Shown piece by piece: positions 42,785-50,456 of a stretch of 50,456 bases of DNA. Location of the stretch: the NCBI RefSeq assembly GCF_913777625.1, contig NZ_CAJYTI010000037.1:1-50456 (forward strand). The letters run 5' to 3'. Under the pieces are notes generated by a model. The model searched no databases and was not told where the DNA came from. It saw only the letters and a program-made list of their open reading frames with translations. The position numbers were made by a program, and so were the translations under genes. Numbering within the stretch: the stretch's first letter is position 1; each line of letters begins with the position of its first letter. Source of the DNA: an uncultured Sphingomonas sp. Its GTDB lineage: Bacteria > Pseudomonadota > Alphaproteobacteria > Sphingomonadales > Sphingomonadaceae.

Positions 42785-44389
42785 TCAGGGTACCAGGATA
42801 GTGTCCACTGCGTCGGGCAACGTTTCCGGATAATCGAGCGTGTAGTGCAGGCCCCGGCTCTCCTTGCGGTGGAGCGCCGAGCGGACGATCAGGTCGGCGC
42901 TTTCCAGCAGGTTGCGCAGCTCGATCAGGTCGGGCGTGACGCGGAAATGGCCGTAATAGTCGGCGACTTCCTCGCGCAGCAGCTTGATGCGGTGCGCGGC
43001 GCGCTCCAGCCGCTTGGTGGTGCGGACGATGCCGACATAGTTCCACATGAAGCGGCGGATCTCGGTCCAGTTCTGCTTGATGACGACTTCCTCGTCGGAA
43101 TCGGTCACCCGGCTCTCGTCCCACGGCCGGATCGCCGGCGGCGGGGCGAGTTCGCCCCAATGCGCCGTGATGTGATTCGCCACCGCCTCGCCGAACACGA
43201 AGCATTCGAGCAGGGAGTTGGACGCGAGGCGATTGGCCCCATGCAGCCCCGACTGGCTCACCTCGCCTGCGGCATAGAGGCCCGGCAGGTCGGTACGCCC
43301 GTCGCGATCGATCACCACGCCGCCGCAGGTATAATGCTGGGCGGGGACCACCGGGATCGGCGCCTTGGTCATGTCGATGTCGAGATCGAGCAGCCGGTGG
43401 TAGATGGTCGGGAAATGGTGCTGGACGAACTCCGGCCCCATGTGACTGATGTCCAGGTGGACATAGTCGAGGCCGAGCCGCTTGATCTCGTGGTCGATCG
43501 CCCGCGCCACGATGTCGCGCGGCGCCAGCTCCAGCCGGGAATCGAAATCGGGCATGAAGCGGTGGCCCGCCTCGTCGCCGGCGTCGGGGGGCAGCAGCAG
43601 ATGCCCGCCCTCGCCGCGCACCGCCTCGGTGATCAGGAAGTTCTTGACGTCGAGATTGTAGAGGCAGGTCGGGTGGAACTGCATCATCTCCATGTTGGAG
43701 ATGCGGCAGCCCGCGCGCCACGCCATCGCGATGCCGTCCCCGGTCGCGCCGCGCGGGGCGGTGGAGAAGAGATAGGTGCGCCCCGCCCCGCCCGTCGCGA
43801 GCACGGTGGCGCGGGCGGTGAACAGCTCGACGCGGTTGGTCGCGCGGTTGAAGGCATAGACGCCCCAGACATTGCCCGCGCCCGAATAGCGGAGTTCGTG
43901 CCGGCTGGTGGCAAGGTCGATCACCACCATGTCGGGCACCAGCGTGATGTTCGGATGCGCCTGCGCGGCGCGGAGCAGCGCGGTCTGCACGGCGAGGCCC
44001 GTGGCGTCGTCGACATGCGCGATGCGCCGGTGGCTGTGGCCGCCCTCACGGGTAAGGTGCAGGGCATTGCCCTCGGTATTGAACGGCACGCCGAGCTGGA
44101 CCAGCCGCTCGATCGCTGCGGGCGCGTTTTCGACCACCATCTCCACGGTCGCGCGATCGTTGAGGCCGGCGCCGGCGACCATCGTGTCCTCGATATGGCT
44201 TTCGAAGGTGTCGCCGTCTTCCAGCACCGCGGCGATGCCGCCCTGCGCCCAGGCGGTCGAGCCCTCGGCAAAGCCGCCCTTGGCCAGCACCGTCACCTTG
44301 AACCGGTCGGCCAGATGGAGCGCGGTGGTGAGCCCCGCCGCGCCGGAACCGAGGACCAGGACATCGCTTTGGTGATTGGTGTCGGACAA
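42785..44389 (-). CDS. nadB: L-aspartate oxidase
   Basis: A 534-residue FAD protein that oxidises L-aspartate to iminoaspartate, the first step of de novo NAD synthesis. The N-terminal FAD motif is VLVLGSGAAGLTTALHLAD; the succinate-dehydrogenase-like core has AQGGIAAVLEDGD, HSHRRIAHVDDATG and MEMMQFHPT, and YTCGGVVIDRDGRTDLPGLY follows. The start is TTG 44389 with AAGGAG 7 nt upstream; no ATG lies nearby. nadA and nadC are not in the window. It is divergent from the esterase gene. Confidence 0.95.
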   Translation of the reverse strand: MSDTNHQSDVLVLGSGAAGLTTALHLADRFKVTVLAKGGFAEGSTAWAQGGIAAVLEDGDTFESHIEDTMVAGAGLNDRATVEMVVENAPAAIERLVQLGVPFNTEGNALHLTREGGHSHRRIAHVDDATGLAVQTALLRAAQAHPNITLVPDMVVIDLATSRHELRYSGAGNVWGVYAFNRATNRVELFTARATVLATGGAGRTYLFSTAPRGATGDGIAMAWRAGCRISNMEMMQFHPTCLYNLDVKNFLITEAVRGEGGHLLLPPDAGDEAGHRFMPDFDSRLELAPRDIVARAIDHEIKRLGLDYVHLDISHMGPEFVQHHFPTIYHRLLDLDIDMTKAPIPVVPAQHYTCGGVVIDRDGRTDLPGLYAAGEVSQSGLHGANRLASNSLLECFVFGEAVANHITAHWGELAPPPAIRPWDESRVTDSDEEVVIKQNWTEIRRFMWNYVGIVRTTKRLERAAHRIKLLREEVADYYGHFRVTPDLIELRNLLESADLIVRSALHRKESRGLHYTLDYPETLPDAVDTILVP

Positions 44390-44396
44390 AGAGGCA

Positions 44397-44402
44397 CTCC
44401 TT
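44397..44402 (-). promoter_or_regulatory. ribosome binding site deciding the nadB start (TTG)
   Basis: AAGGAG on the minus strand, 7 nt before the TTG at 44389. It is a near-perfect site and supports a TTG start in the absence of any nearby ATG. Confidence 0.65.
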
Positions 44403-44482
44403 TGCGGCGCTTAAAGCGCGCATGGGCGGGGTTCCGCAATCCCTACTCGTGGGCATAAGGGGTTAGCGAAGAGGAGAGATGC

Positions 44483-45415
44483 ATGCGGCTGGGCTGGTGG
44501 ATCGGAGTGGCGGCGCTGTTCGGCAGCGGCTCGGCGCAGGCGGCGGCGTGCCGGCTCGGGCCAGCGGGAACGACGGTGCCGGTGGCGATCGAAGGCACCG
44601 GACGCTCGATGCTGGTGCATGTGCCGGCCGGTCGCAGCGCCGCGCGGCTGCCTTTGGTGTTCGTGTTCCACGGCAGCACCGGCAAGGGCCGCGACATCCT
44701 CGCCCAGTCCAAGCTGGAGGCGACCGCGGACCGCCACGGCTTCCTGCTCGCCGCGCCCGATGGCGGCATTCCGGCGGAAAAGGGCTTTGTGTGGAACATC
44801 CCCGGCGTGCCGACGGTAACCGGCAAGATCCCCGGCCCGGAGGATGCCGGCGACGTCGCCTTCGTGCAGAGCGCGATCGACCAGCTGGCGGCCAAGGGCT
44901 GCGTGGACCGGTCGCGCGTCTACGCCACCGGCTATTCGGGCGGCGGGCGGATGACCTCGTGGCTCGGCTGCGTCGCGGCGGACCGCTTCGCCGCGATCGC
45001 CCCGGTGGTGGGCCTGCGCGCGGGCAATCCGTTGAAGGAAACGCCCCGCGTCCCCGATCCGGCGACCTGCACGCCATCGCGACCGATGCCCGTCCTTGCC
45101 TTCGCCGGCGATGCCGACACCACCAACCCGATCCAGGGCGGCGGCGCGGGCTATTGGCAGTACACCATGCACACTGCGCTGGTCCGCTGGGCGGACCTGA
45201 ACGGGTGTCGGGTGGGGCCGGTGGAGCGCGAGGTCTCGGCCGAGGTGAAGGAGGAGCGCTTCAGCCGCTGCTCGGGCAGGGCAGACGTGGCCGGTCGGGT
45301 GAAGCATGGCGCCGGCCATGTCTGGGTGGCGGATAACGAGGCGATGTGGGCGTTCTTTGCGCGACATCGGCGGCGCGACGCAATCCGCATGGACAGGTCG
45401 AAGGGGAGCAGATAG
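44483..45415 (+). CDS. secreted PHB depolymerase-like esterase (LpqC type)
   Basis: A 310-residue alpha/beta hydrolase with a signal peptide ending at AQAA. The oxyanion region LPLVFVFHGSTGKG, the nucleophile elbow GYSGGG, an aspartate in AFAGDADTTNPI and a late histidine in KHGAGHVWV complete the layout of the poly(3-hydroxybutyrate) depolymerase/feruloyl esterase (Esterase_phd) family. Cysteine pairs suggest disulfides. GAGGAG stands 6 nt before the ATG at 44483. It is a monocistronic gene divergent from nadB. Substrate not decidable: short PHA oligomers or aromatic esters. Confidence 0.82.
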   Translation: MRLGWWIGVAALFGSGSAQAAACRLGPAGTTVPVAIEGTGRSMLVHVPAGRSAARLPLVFVFHGSTGKGRDILAQSKLEATADRHGFLLAAPDGGIPAEKGFVWNIPGVPTVTGKIPGPEDAGDVAFVQSAIDQLAAKGCVDRSRVYATGYSGGGRMTSWLGCVAADRFAAIAPVVGLRAGNPLKETPRVPDPATCTPSRPMPVLAFAGDADTTNPIQGGGAGYWQYTMHTALVRWADLNGCRVGPVEREVSAEVKEERFSRCSGRADVAGRVKHGAGHVWVADNEAMWAFFARHRRRDAIRMDRSKGSR

Positions 45416-45456
45416 CCGACACCTAGGCAAAGGGTCGTCGGGGCGGGGCGCGTTTC

Positions 45457-46302
45457 ATGCAGAATGCATTTCATTCGCCGAACCACGGCTTGCGCGGACG
45501 GCTGGAGGAATGGCTTGCGAACAACACGCTCCTGCGCCGGTTGCGTCGGAGCCTGTTGTCGCGCCTGCCGTTCGTCACGCTGACCAGCGATGTCCGGGAC
45601 GTGGTCTATGCAAATTGGGTCGTTCCCGTCAGCAAGGTACGGCAGGTTGTGCCCGACCGAATCCAGCTGGTCGAGCGAGACGGCACGACCGTGCTCACGG
45701 TGCTCACCTATCGGCACACCCATTTCGGCCCCGCCCTGCTGGGCCCCTTGCGGGCGCTGTTTCCGTCGCCGCTCCAGAGCAACTGGCGACTGTATATCGA
45801 TGCGGTGGACGGCCAACGACGTTCGTCCCTGGTCCTGTTCATCCGCAACGTTTTCGACAGCCTGCTATATGCGCTCGTGACGCGGGTGTTGAGCGATGTC
45901 CTGCCTTCTCAGACGGCGCGCGCGTTCACGCATGCTTGTTCGGCGAACGACTGTGAAACCACGATCGTCGATACAGAAGGCACGCTGGGCCTTCACCTCG
46001 CAGCGCGCGTCGAAGAAGCGCGCATTCTCCCCAAGGCCTTCGCGGCACTCTTCGACTCCTGGGACGAGGCCGTACGGTCCTTGGCACTGCAGGATGCCGC
46101 GATCGCGCAAATCCCCGATGAAGCGGCATTAGCGCATTCCCGGATCGATCTGCCGATCGACCTGCGAACGGTGGAACCTCTGCAGGCAACGCACATCGAG
46201 GCGGGACCATGGTTGCGGTCGCTTGGCGCCGAAGGGCCGCCGCTCTGCTTCCGGGTCCCTGCCGTCCGCCTCCGCGCGCTTTCCGACACGCTGATCCGCT
46301 AG
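45457..46302 (+). CDS. DUF2071-like protein
   Basis: A 281-residue protein resembling the DUF2071 family of cytosolic acetoacetate-decarboxylase-like folds. It has the pattern VVYANWVVPVSKVRQVVPD, followed by TVLTYRHTHFGPALLGPLR and PSPLQSNWRLYIDAV. No membrane segment or signal peptide is seen. The ATG at 45457 has no good Shine-Dalgarno site. It is 41 bp after the esterase gene and convergent with the ABC ATPase, only 19 bp away. Codon use looks slightly less biased than its neighbours. Function unknown. Confidence 0.68.
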   Translation: MQNAFHSPNHGLRGRLEEWLANNTLLRRLRRSLLSRLPFVTLTSDVRDVVYANWVVPVSKVRQVVPDRIQLVERDGTTVLTVLTYRHTHFGPALLGPLRALFPSPLQSNWRLYIDAVDGQRRSSLVLFIRNVFDSLLYALVTRVLSDVLPSQTARAFTHACSANDCETTIVDTEGTLGLHLAARVEEARILPKAFAALFDSWDEAVRSLALQDAAIAQIPDEAALAHSRIDLPIDLRTVEPLQATHIEAGPWLRSLGAEGPPLCFRVPAVRLRALSDTLIR

Positions 46303-46321
46303 GCGCGCGTACCGCCTTTGC

Positions 46322-47239
<918 letters not shown>

Positions 47240-47306
47240 GGCCGGCAGCTTTAAGACCCTGCGCATCCGATTGCGAGCCCCCGCGCGCTTTGCTAAGGCG
47301 CGGGGC

Positions 47307-47537
47307 ATGATCGCCCCGCCCGAAGTCATCCGTACCGCCCATGCCCGCGTTGCCTGCGACGGCACCGGCGAAGGTCTGCCCGCCGCGCTCGGCCATCCGC
47401 GCGTGTATCTCCAGATCGACGAGACCGGTTATGTCGATTGCGGCTATTGCGACCGCCGCTTCGTGCTGATCGGCGGCCCCGCCGACGGCGCCGACCAGAG
47501 CCAGCTGCCCGATCACCCGGCAGGCGCCAGCATCTGA
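47307..47537 (+). CDS. zf-CHCC zinc-finger domain protein
   Basis: A 76-residue protein of the CHCC zinc-finger family, related to the NDUFS6 accessory subunit of complex I and widespread in alphaproteobacteria. C17, H30, C45 and C48 (CDGTGEG, LGHPRVYL, GYVDCGYCDRRFVL) give the zinc site. It has no membrane segment. The ATG at 47307 follows AAGG about 10 nt upstream. It is divergent from the ABC ATPase gene and 49 bp before tldD. A role in respiratory-complex assembly is possible by family. Confidence 0.83.
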   Translation: MIAPPEVIRTAHARVACDGTGEGLPAALGHPRVYLQIDETGYVDCGYCDRRFVLIGGPADGADQSQLPDHPAGASI

Positions 47538-47586
47538 TCGTCGCGGGAGCGCGTGACTCTGCGCACGCGCCTCCTATATCGCCTGG

Positions 47587-48971
47587 ATGACCATTCCTTC
47601 CGATCCCCGCGCCTTCCTCTATCGCGACGGGCTCGATCCCGACGCTGCCGTTCGCCTGACCGCCGATGCGCTGGGACAGGCCGAGGATGGCGAGCTCTAT
47701 CTGCAATATCGCAAGTCCGAGGCGTTCGGCTTCGACGATGGCCGTCTGAAGACTGCCGCCTATGACACCCAGTCGGGCTTCGGCCTGCGCGCGGTCTCGG
47801 GCGAGACGACCGCCTTCGCCCATGCCAACGAGATCAGCGCCGCCGCGATCCGCCGCGCCGCCGAGACGATGGCGCTGATCGATCCGGCCAAGCAGGGCAA
47901 GGCGCCCCCGCCCCAGGGCAACAACCGCCACCTCTACACCGACGCCGATCCACTCGACCTGATACCCTTCGCCGACAAGGTGAATCTGTGCCAGACGATC
48001 GACGCGGCCGCCCGCGCCCGCGATCCGCGGGTGAAGCAGGTGTCGGTCAGCCTCACCGGCCAGTGGAGCGTGGTCGAGGTGGTGCGCGCCGATGGCTTCG
48101 TCGCCACCGATGTGCGGCCGCTGGTGCGGCTCAACGTCTCGGTGGTGGTCGAGCAGAACGGCCGCCGCGAGACCGGCAGCTTCGGCACCGGCGGGCGCGT
48201 GGTCTATGACCGGCTGTTCCAGCCCGAAACCTGGAACCGCGCGATCGACGAGGCACTCGCCCAGGCGCTGGTCAATCTCGATGCGGTCGCCGCGCCGGCC
48301 GGCGACATGACCGTGCTGTGCGGCCCCGGCTGGCCCGGCGTGCTGCTCCACGAGGCGGTGGGGCATGGCCTGGAGGGCGACTTCAACCGCAAGGGCACCA
48401 GCGCCTTTTCCGGCCGGATCGGCGAGCGCGTCGCGGCGCCCGGCGTGACCGTGGTCGACGACGGCTCGCTCCACGATCGCCGCGGTTCGCTCTCGATCGA
48501 CGACGAGGGCACGCCGACGCGCGAGACGGTGCTGATCGAGGACGGTATCCTGAAGGGCTATATGCAGGACCGGCTCAACGCGCGGCTGATGGGCATCGGC
48601 GCATGACCAATACCTTCATGAAGGGCGGGCAGGACGATCCGGCCGAGCTGCTGTCGCGGGTGAAGAACGGCATCTTCGCCAAGTCGTTCGGCGGCGGCCA
48701 GGTCGATATCGTGTCGGGCAAGTTCGTCTTCTCCTGCACCGAGGCGTACCGGATCGAGAACGGCAAGCTGGGCGCGCCGATCAAGGGCGCGACGCTGATC
48801 GGCGATGGGCCCAGCGTGCTGACCAAGGTGACGGGCATCGGCAACGACTTCGCGCTGGACGAGGGCGTCGGGGTCTGCGGCAAGGGCGGGCAGAGCGTGC
48901 CCGCCGGTGTGGGTCAGCCGACGCTGCTGGTCGAAGGGCTGACCGTCGGCGGGACGGCGCTGGCGGCGTAA
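47587..48971 (+). pseudogene. tldD: tldD, interrupted by a ~49-bp deletion/frameshift
   Basis: TldD is the zinc metalloprotease partner of TldE/PmbA. It degrades unfolded peptides and matures some RiPPs such as microcin B17. The first part (ATG 47587) reads normally through the HEAVGHGLEGD zinc site and MQDRLNARLMGI, then runs into TGA at 48604-48606. The rest (MTNTFMKGGQ, SFGGGQVDIVSGKF, GVCGKGGQSVP, LTVGGTALAA) continues in another frame from ATG 48603. The conserved stretch of about 17 residues normally between them (the TGNGRRESY...PMPR region) is missing. Restoring about 49 bases would rejoin the frames. Likely pseudogene, or a sequencing or assembly deletion. An ATGA overlap makes two separate polypeptides conceivable. 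Confidence 0.85.
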
Positions 48972-48982
48972 TCCCAAAAATT

Positions 48983-49092
48983 CCTCCCCTGTAAGGGGAG
49001 GGGGACCAGCGAAGCTGGTGGAGGGGTGTCCCCGCTGGCCGTGACACCCCTCCGTCAGCACTGCGTGCTGCCACCTCCCCTTGCAGGGGAGG
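48983..49092. repeat. paired palindromic repeat (two inverted units) after tldD
   Basis: Unit 1 is CCTCCCC, five bases, GGGGAGGGGGACC, GC-arm hairpin (ACCAGC / GCTGGT, 49005-49019) and GGAGGGGTGTC (to 49030). After 12 bp comes the same unit inverted: GACACCCCTCC (49043-49053), hairpin (AGCAC / GTGCT, 49057-49069) and CCTCCCC, five bases, GGGGAGG (49074-49092). The whole can fold as a large cruciform or hairpin. It matches the single coding unit in ligD at 21969. It might also end the tldD transcript, although no T-run follows. Confidence 0.85.
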
Positions 49093-49146
49093 AAAGAGGG
49101 CTGCCCGAAAATCGGGCATATCGGGCTCAATGCCTAAAATTGATGC

Positions 49147-49175
49147 GCGGTGCCGCGTGACTCGCACTGCACCGC
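49147..49175. promoter_or_regulatory. inverted repeat, weak candidate enhancer site for glnK
   Basis: GCGGTGC (49147-49153) and GCACCGC (49169-49175) with a 15-bp spacer, about 40-65 bp upstream of the sigma-54 promoter. NtrC sites have GCAC/GTGC arms but a much shorter spacer, so this is only a loose resemblance. Confidence 0.25.
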
Positions 49176-49212
49176 ACCATCCTACGCTTGGAAAAGTCAC
49201 AAAAACGTAAAC

Positions 49213-49227
49213 TGGCACACCCCTTGC
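49213..49227 (+). promoter_or_regulatory. sigma-54 promoter of glnK-amtB
   Basis: TGGCACACCCCTTGC matches the -24/-12 consensus (TGGCAC, then TTGC) with GG and GC separated by exactly 10 bases. Transcription would start about 12 bp downstream, near 49238, leaving a short leader before the GTG at 49263. This is the expected nitrogen-limitation (NtrC-dependent) control of a glnK-amtB operon. Confidence 0.85.
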
Positions 49228-49262
49228 GATGCCTGTCCTCGGGTAATGCAAAGGGGGCGTAG

Positions 49263-49601
49263 GTGAAGCTGATCATTGCTATCATCAAGCCGTTCAAGCT
49301 CGACGAGGTGCGCGAGGCGCTCACCACTTTGGGCGTGGCGGGCATGACGGTGACCGAAGTGAAGGGGTTCGGACGGCAGAAGGGCCAGACCGAAATCTAT
49401 CGCGGTGCCGAATACAGCACCAACATGGTGCCCAAGATCAAGATCGAGGTCGTCTGCGCGTCCGAGATCGCCGACCGTGTCGTCGAATCGATCCAGGCCG
49501 CCGCCAACACGGGCGCGATCGGCGACGGCAAGATCTTCATGCTCGATGTCGGCCAGGCCGTGCGTATCCGCACCGGCGAAACCGACGACGCAGCGCTCTG
49601 A
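49263..49601 (+). CDS. glnK: nitrogen regulatory protein P-II
   Basis: A 112-residue P-II trimer subunit that senses 2-oxoglutarate and ATP/ADP and blocks the ammonium channel by inserting its T-loop. MKLIIAIIKPFKLDEVREAL at the N-terminus and the T-loop KGFGRQKGQTEIYRGAEY are present, with the uridylylated Tyr51. Later, GKIFMLDVGQAVRIRTGE forms the C-terminal part. The start is GTG 49263 with AAGGGGG 5 nt upstream. It is 13 bp before amtB and driven by the sigma-54 promoter. GlnK rather than GlnB is assigned by this linkage. Confidence 0.95.
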   Translation: MKLIIAIIKPFKLDEVREALTTLGVAGMTVTEVKGFGRQKGQTEIYRGAEYSTNMVPKIKIEVVCASEIADRVVESIQAAANTGAIGDGKIFMLDVGQAVRIRTGETDDAAL

Positions 49602-49614
49602 GAGGGGGATTTCG

Positions 49615-50456
49615 ATGAAGCATGTCACCAAATTGGCGACCGGCGCAGCGGGCCTGGGCCTGTCGCTGTTCGTCGCGCTGCCCGCCTGGGCGCAGGATGC
49701 CGCCGCGCTCCAGTCGCCGGCCACCGCTGCCCCGGCCGCGACCGTGAACAAGGGCGACACCGCCTGGATGCTCACCTCGACCGTGCTGGTCATGATGATG
49801 ATCCTGCCGGGCCTGGCGCTGTTCTATGGCGGCCTCACCCGCGCCAAGAACATGCTGTCGACCATGACCCAGATCGGCGCGGCGGCCTGCCTCGCGATGC
49901 TGATCTGGGTGATGTACGGCTATAGCGTCGCCTTCGGCCCCGATGTGCCCGGCTTCGCCTCCAACTTCGTCTCGGGGCTGGGCAAGGCGTTCCTGAAGGG
50001 CGTCACGCCCGCCAGCCAGGCGGCGACCTTCACCGCGGGCGTCGAAATCCCCGAATATGTCTTCATCTGCTTCCAGATGACCTTCGCCGCGATCACCGCC
50101 GCGCTGGTGCTGGGCTCGGTCGTCGAGCGGATGAAGTTCTCGGCCGTGATGGCGTTCGTCGCCGTCTGGCTGACCATCGTCTATCTGCCGATCGCGCACA
50201 TGGTCTGGGCGTCGTCGGGCCTGTTCTTCAAGGCGGGCGCGCTCGACTTTGCGGGCGGCACCGTGGTGCACATCAACGCCGGTGTCTCGGCGCTGGTCGC
50301 CGCCCTGATCCTGGGCAAGCGCATGGGCTATCCGACCACGCCGATGCCGCCGCACTCGCTGACGCTGACCGGGGTCGGCACCGGCCTGCTGTGGGTCGGC
50401 TGGTTCGGGTTCAATGCGGGCTCGGCGCTGGAGGCCAATGGCTCGGCGGGTCTGGC
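49615..50456 (+). CDS. amtB: ammonium transporter (partial, C-terminus outside window)
   Basis: About 280 residues of an Amt channel. The signal peptide (ending in AWAQ) is followed by the first transmembrane segments: DTAWMLTSTVLVMMMILPGLALFYGG, GLTRAKNMLSTM, VEIPEYVFICFQMTFAAITAALVLGS, then FAGGTVVHINAGVSALVAAL with the twin-His site's first histidine. A GAGGGGGAT site precedes the ATG. It is co-transcribed with glnK, whose product regulates it. The window ends before the last helices. Confidence 0.93.
   Translation, partial: MKHVTKLATGAAGLGLSLFVALPAWAQDAAALQSPATAAPAATVNKGDTAWMLTSTVLVMMMILPGLALFYGGLTRAKNMLSTMTQIGAAACLAMLIWVMYGYSVAFGPDVPGFASNFVSGLGKAFLKGVTPASQAATFTAGVEIPEYVFICFQMTFAAITAALVLGSVVERMKFSAVMAFVAVWLTIVYLPIAHMVWASSGLFFKAGALDFAGGTVVHINAGVSALVAALILGKRMGYPTTPMPPHSLTLTGVGTGLLWVGWFGFNAGSALEANGSAGL

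Larger units (their letters stand above)
48972..49262. other. intergenic region between tldD and glnK
   Basis: This 291-bp gap holds the paired palindromic repeat, a small GCCCGA/TCGGGC hairpin (49103-49117), an inverted 7-bp repeat (49147-49175) and the sigma-54 promoter of glnK. An open frame on the minus strand through it reads the repeat as peptide and is not considered a gene. Confidence 0.75.

Noticed and set aside
48600..48610. Programmed frameshifting in tldD
   Set aside because: There is no slippery heptamer, and a conserved block of residues is physically missing, so a frameshift alone would not restore TldD.
49103..49117. GCCCGA/TCGGGC hairpin as a terminator
   Set aside because: No T-run on either strand follows; the stem is short.
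48781..49251. Minus-strand open frame through the repeat region after tldD
   Set aside because: It translates the palindromic repeat and the end of tldD antisense; there is no ribosome site or family match.

Overview
The window reads as GC-rich chromosomal DNA from an alphaproteobacterium of the Sphingomonadales, most likely Sphingomonas or a close relative. The evidence is the protein-level flavour (for example the Caulobacter/Xanthomonas-type TonB receptor, RpoZ, and hemC-hemD followed by a mitofilin-like protein), the alphaproteobacterial gene order proA-nadD-rsfS-rlmH-envC-ctpA, and frequent GTG and TTG starts with clear Shine-Dalgarno sites. Almost everything is ordinary housekeeping chromosome. 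I see no prophage, insertion sequence, CRISPR array, tRNA or rRNA.

Layout. 1-3410: a hemerythrin fragment, an HhH-containing radical SAM protein, a GT87-like membrane glycosyltransferase and a small secreted protein. 3468-9814: one long minus-strand block, proA-nadD-rsfS-rlmH-envC-ctpA-dsbB-coq7, with several stop/start overlaps. 9863-13589: a DUF3667 membrane protein, an AldB-type aldehyde dehydrogenase, and a GAF-Fis regulator that lacks an AAA+ module. 13654-17619: the cyoABCD quinol oxidase operon. 17693-20425: an MFS transporter, a cation diffusion facilitator and pdxH. 20523-23868: the bacterial NHEJ pair ku-ligD; a palindromic repeat is embedded in the ligD linker.

23929-29498: a FecI-like sigma factor, a FecR-like anti-sigma factor, a signalling TonB receptor and a histidine acid phosphatase/phytase-like enzyme, which look like one cell-surface-signalling unit for an organophosphate ligand. 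29573-33521: a fused circularly permuted ATP-grasp/alpha-E protein, a transglutaminase, and a convergent second protein with a transglutaminase-like triad. 33569-39961: a phospholipase-D family protein, rpoZ, gpsA-tsaD and hemC-hemD plus a membrane protein. 39963-42768: a glutaryl-CoA dehydrogenase operon with a CaiB-type CoA transferase. 42785-47537: nadB, an esterase, a DUF2071-like protein, an ABC ATPase and a small CHCC zinc-finger protein.

47587-48971 is a tldD gene interrupted by what looks like a roughly 49-bp deletion. Beyond it lie a paired palindromic repeat of the same family as the ligD copy, a very good sigma-54 promoter, and the nitrogen pair glnK-amtB, which runs off the window end.

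Most notable: (1) the shared palindromic repeat, extragenic after tldD and protein-coding in ligD; (2) the broken tldD; (3) the sigma/anti-sigma/TonB receptor/phytase unit; (4) the ATP-grasp/alpha-E/transglutaminase cassette without the Anbu proteasome-like peptidase, next to an unrecognised TGase-like protein. All calls come from reading the sequence and recognising families; no searches were run.
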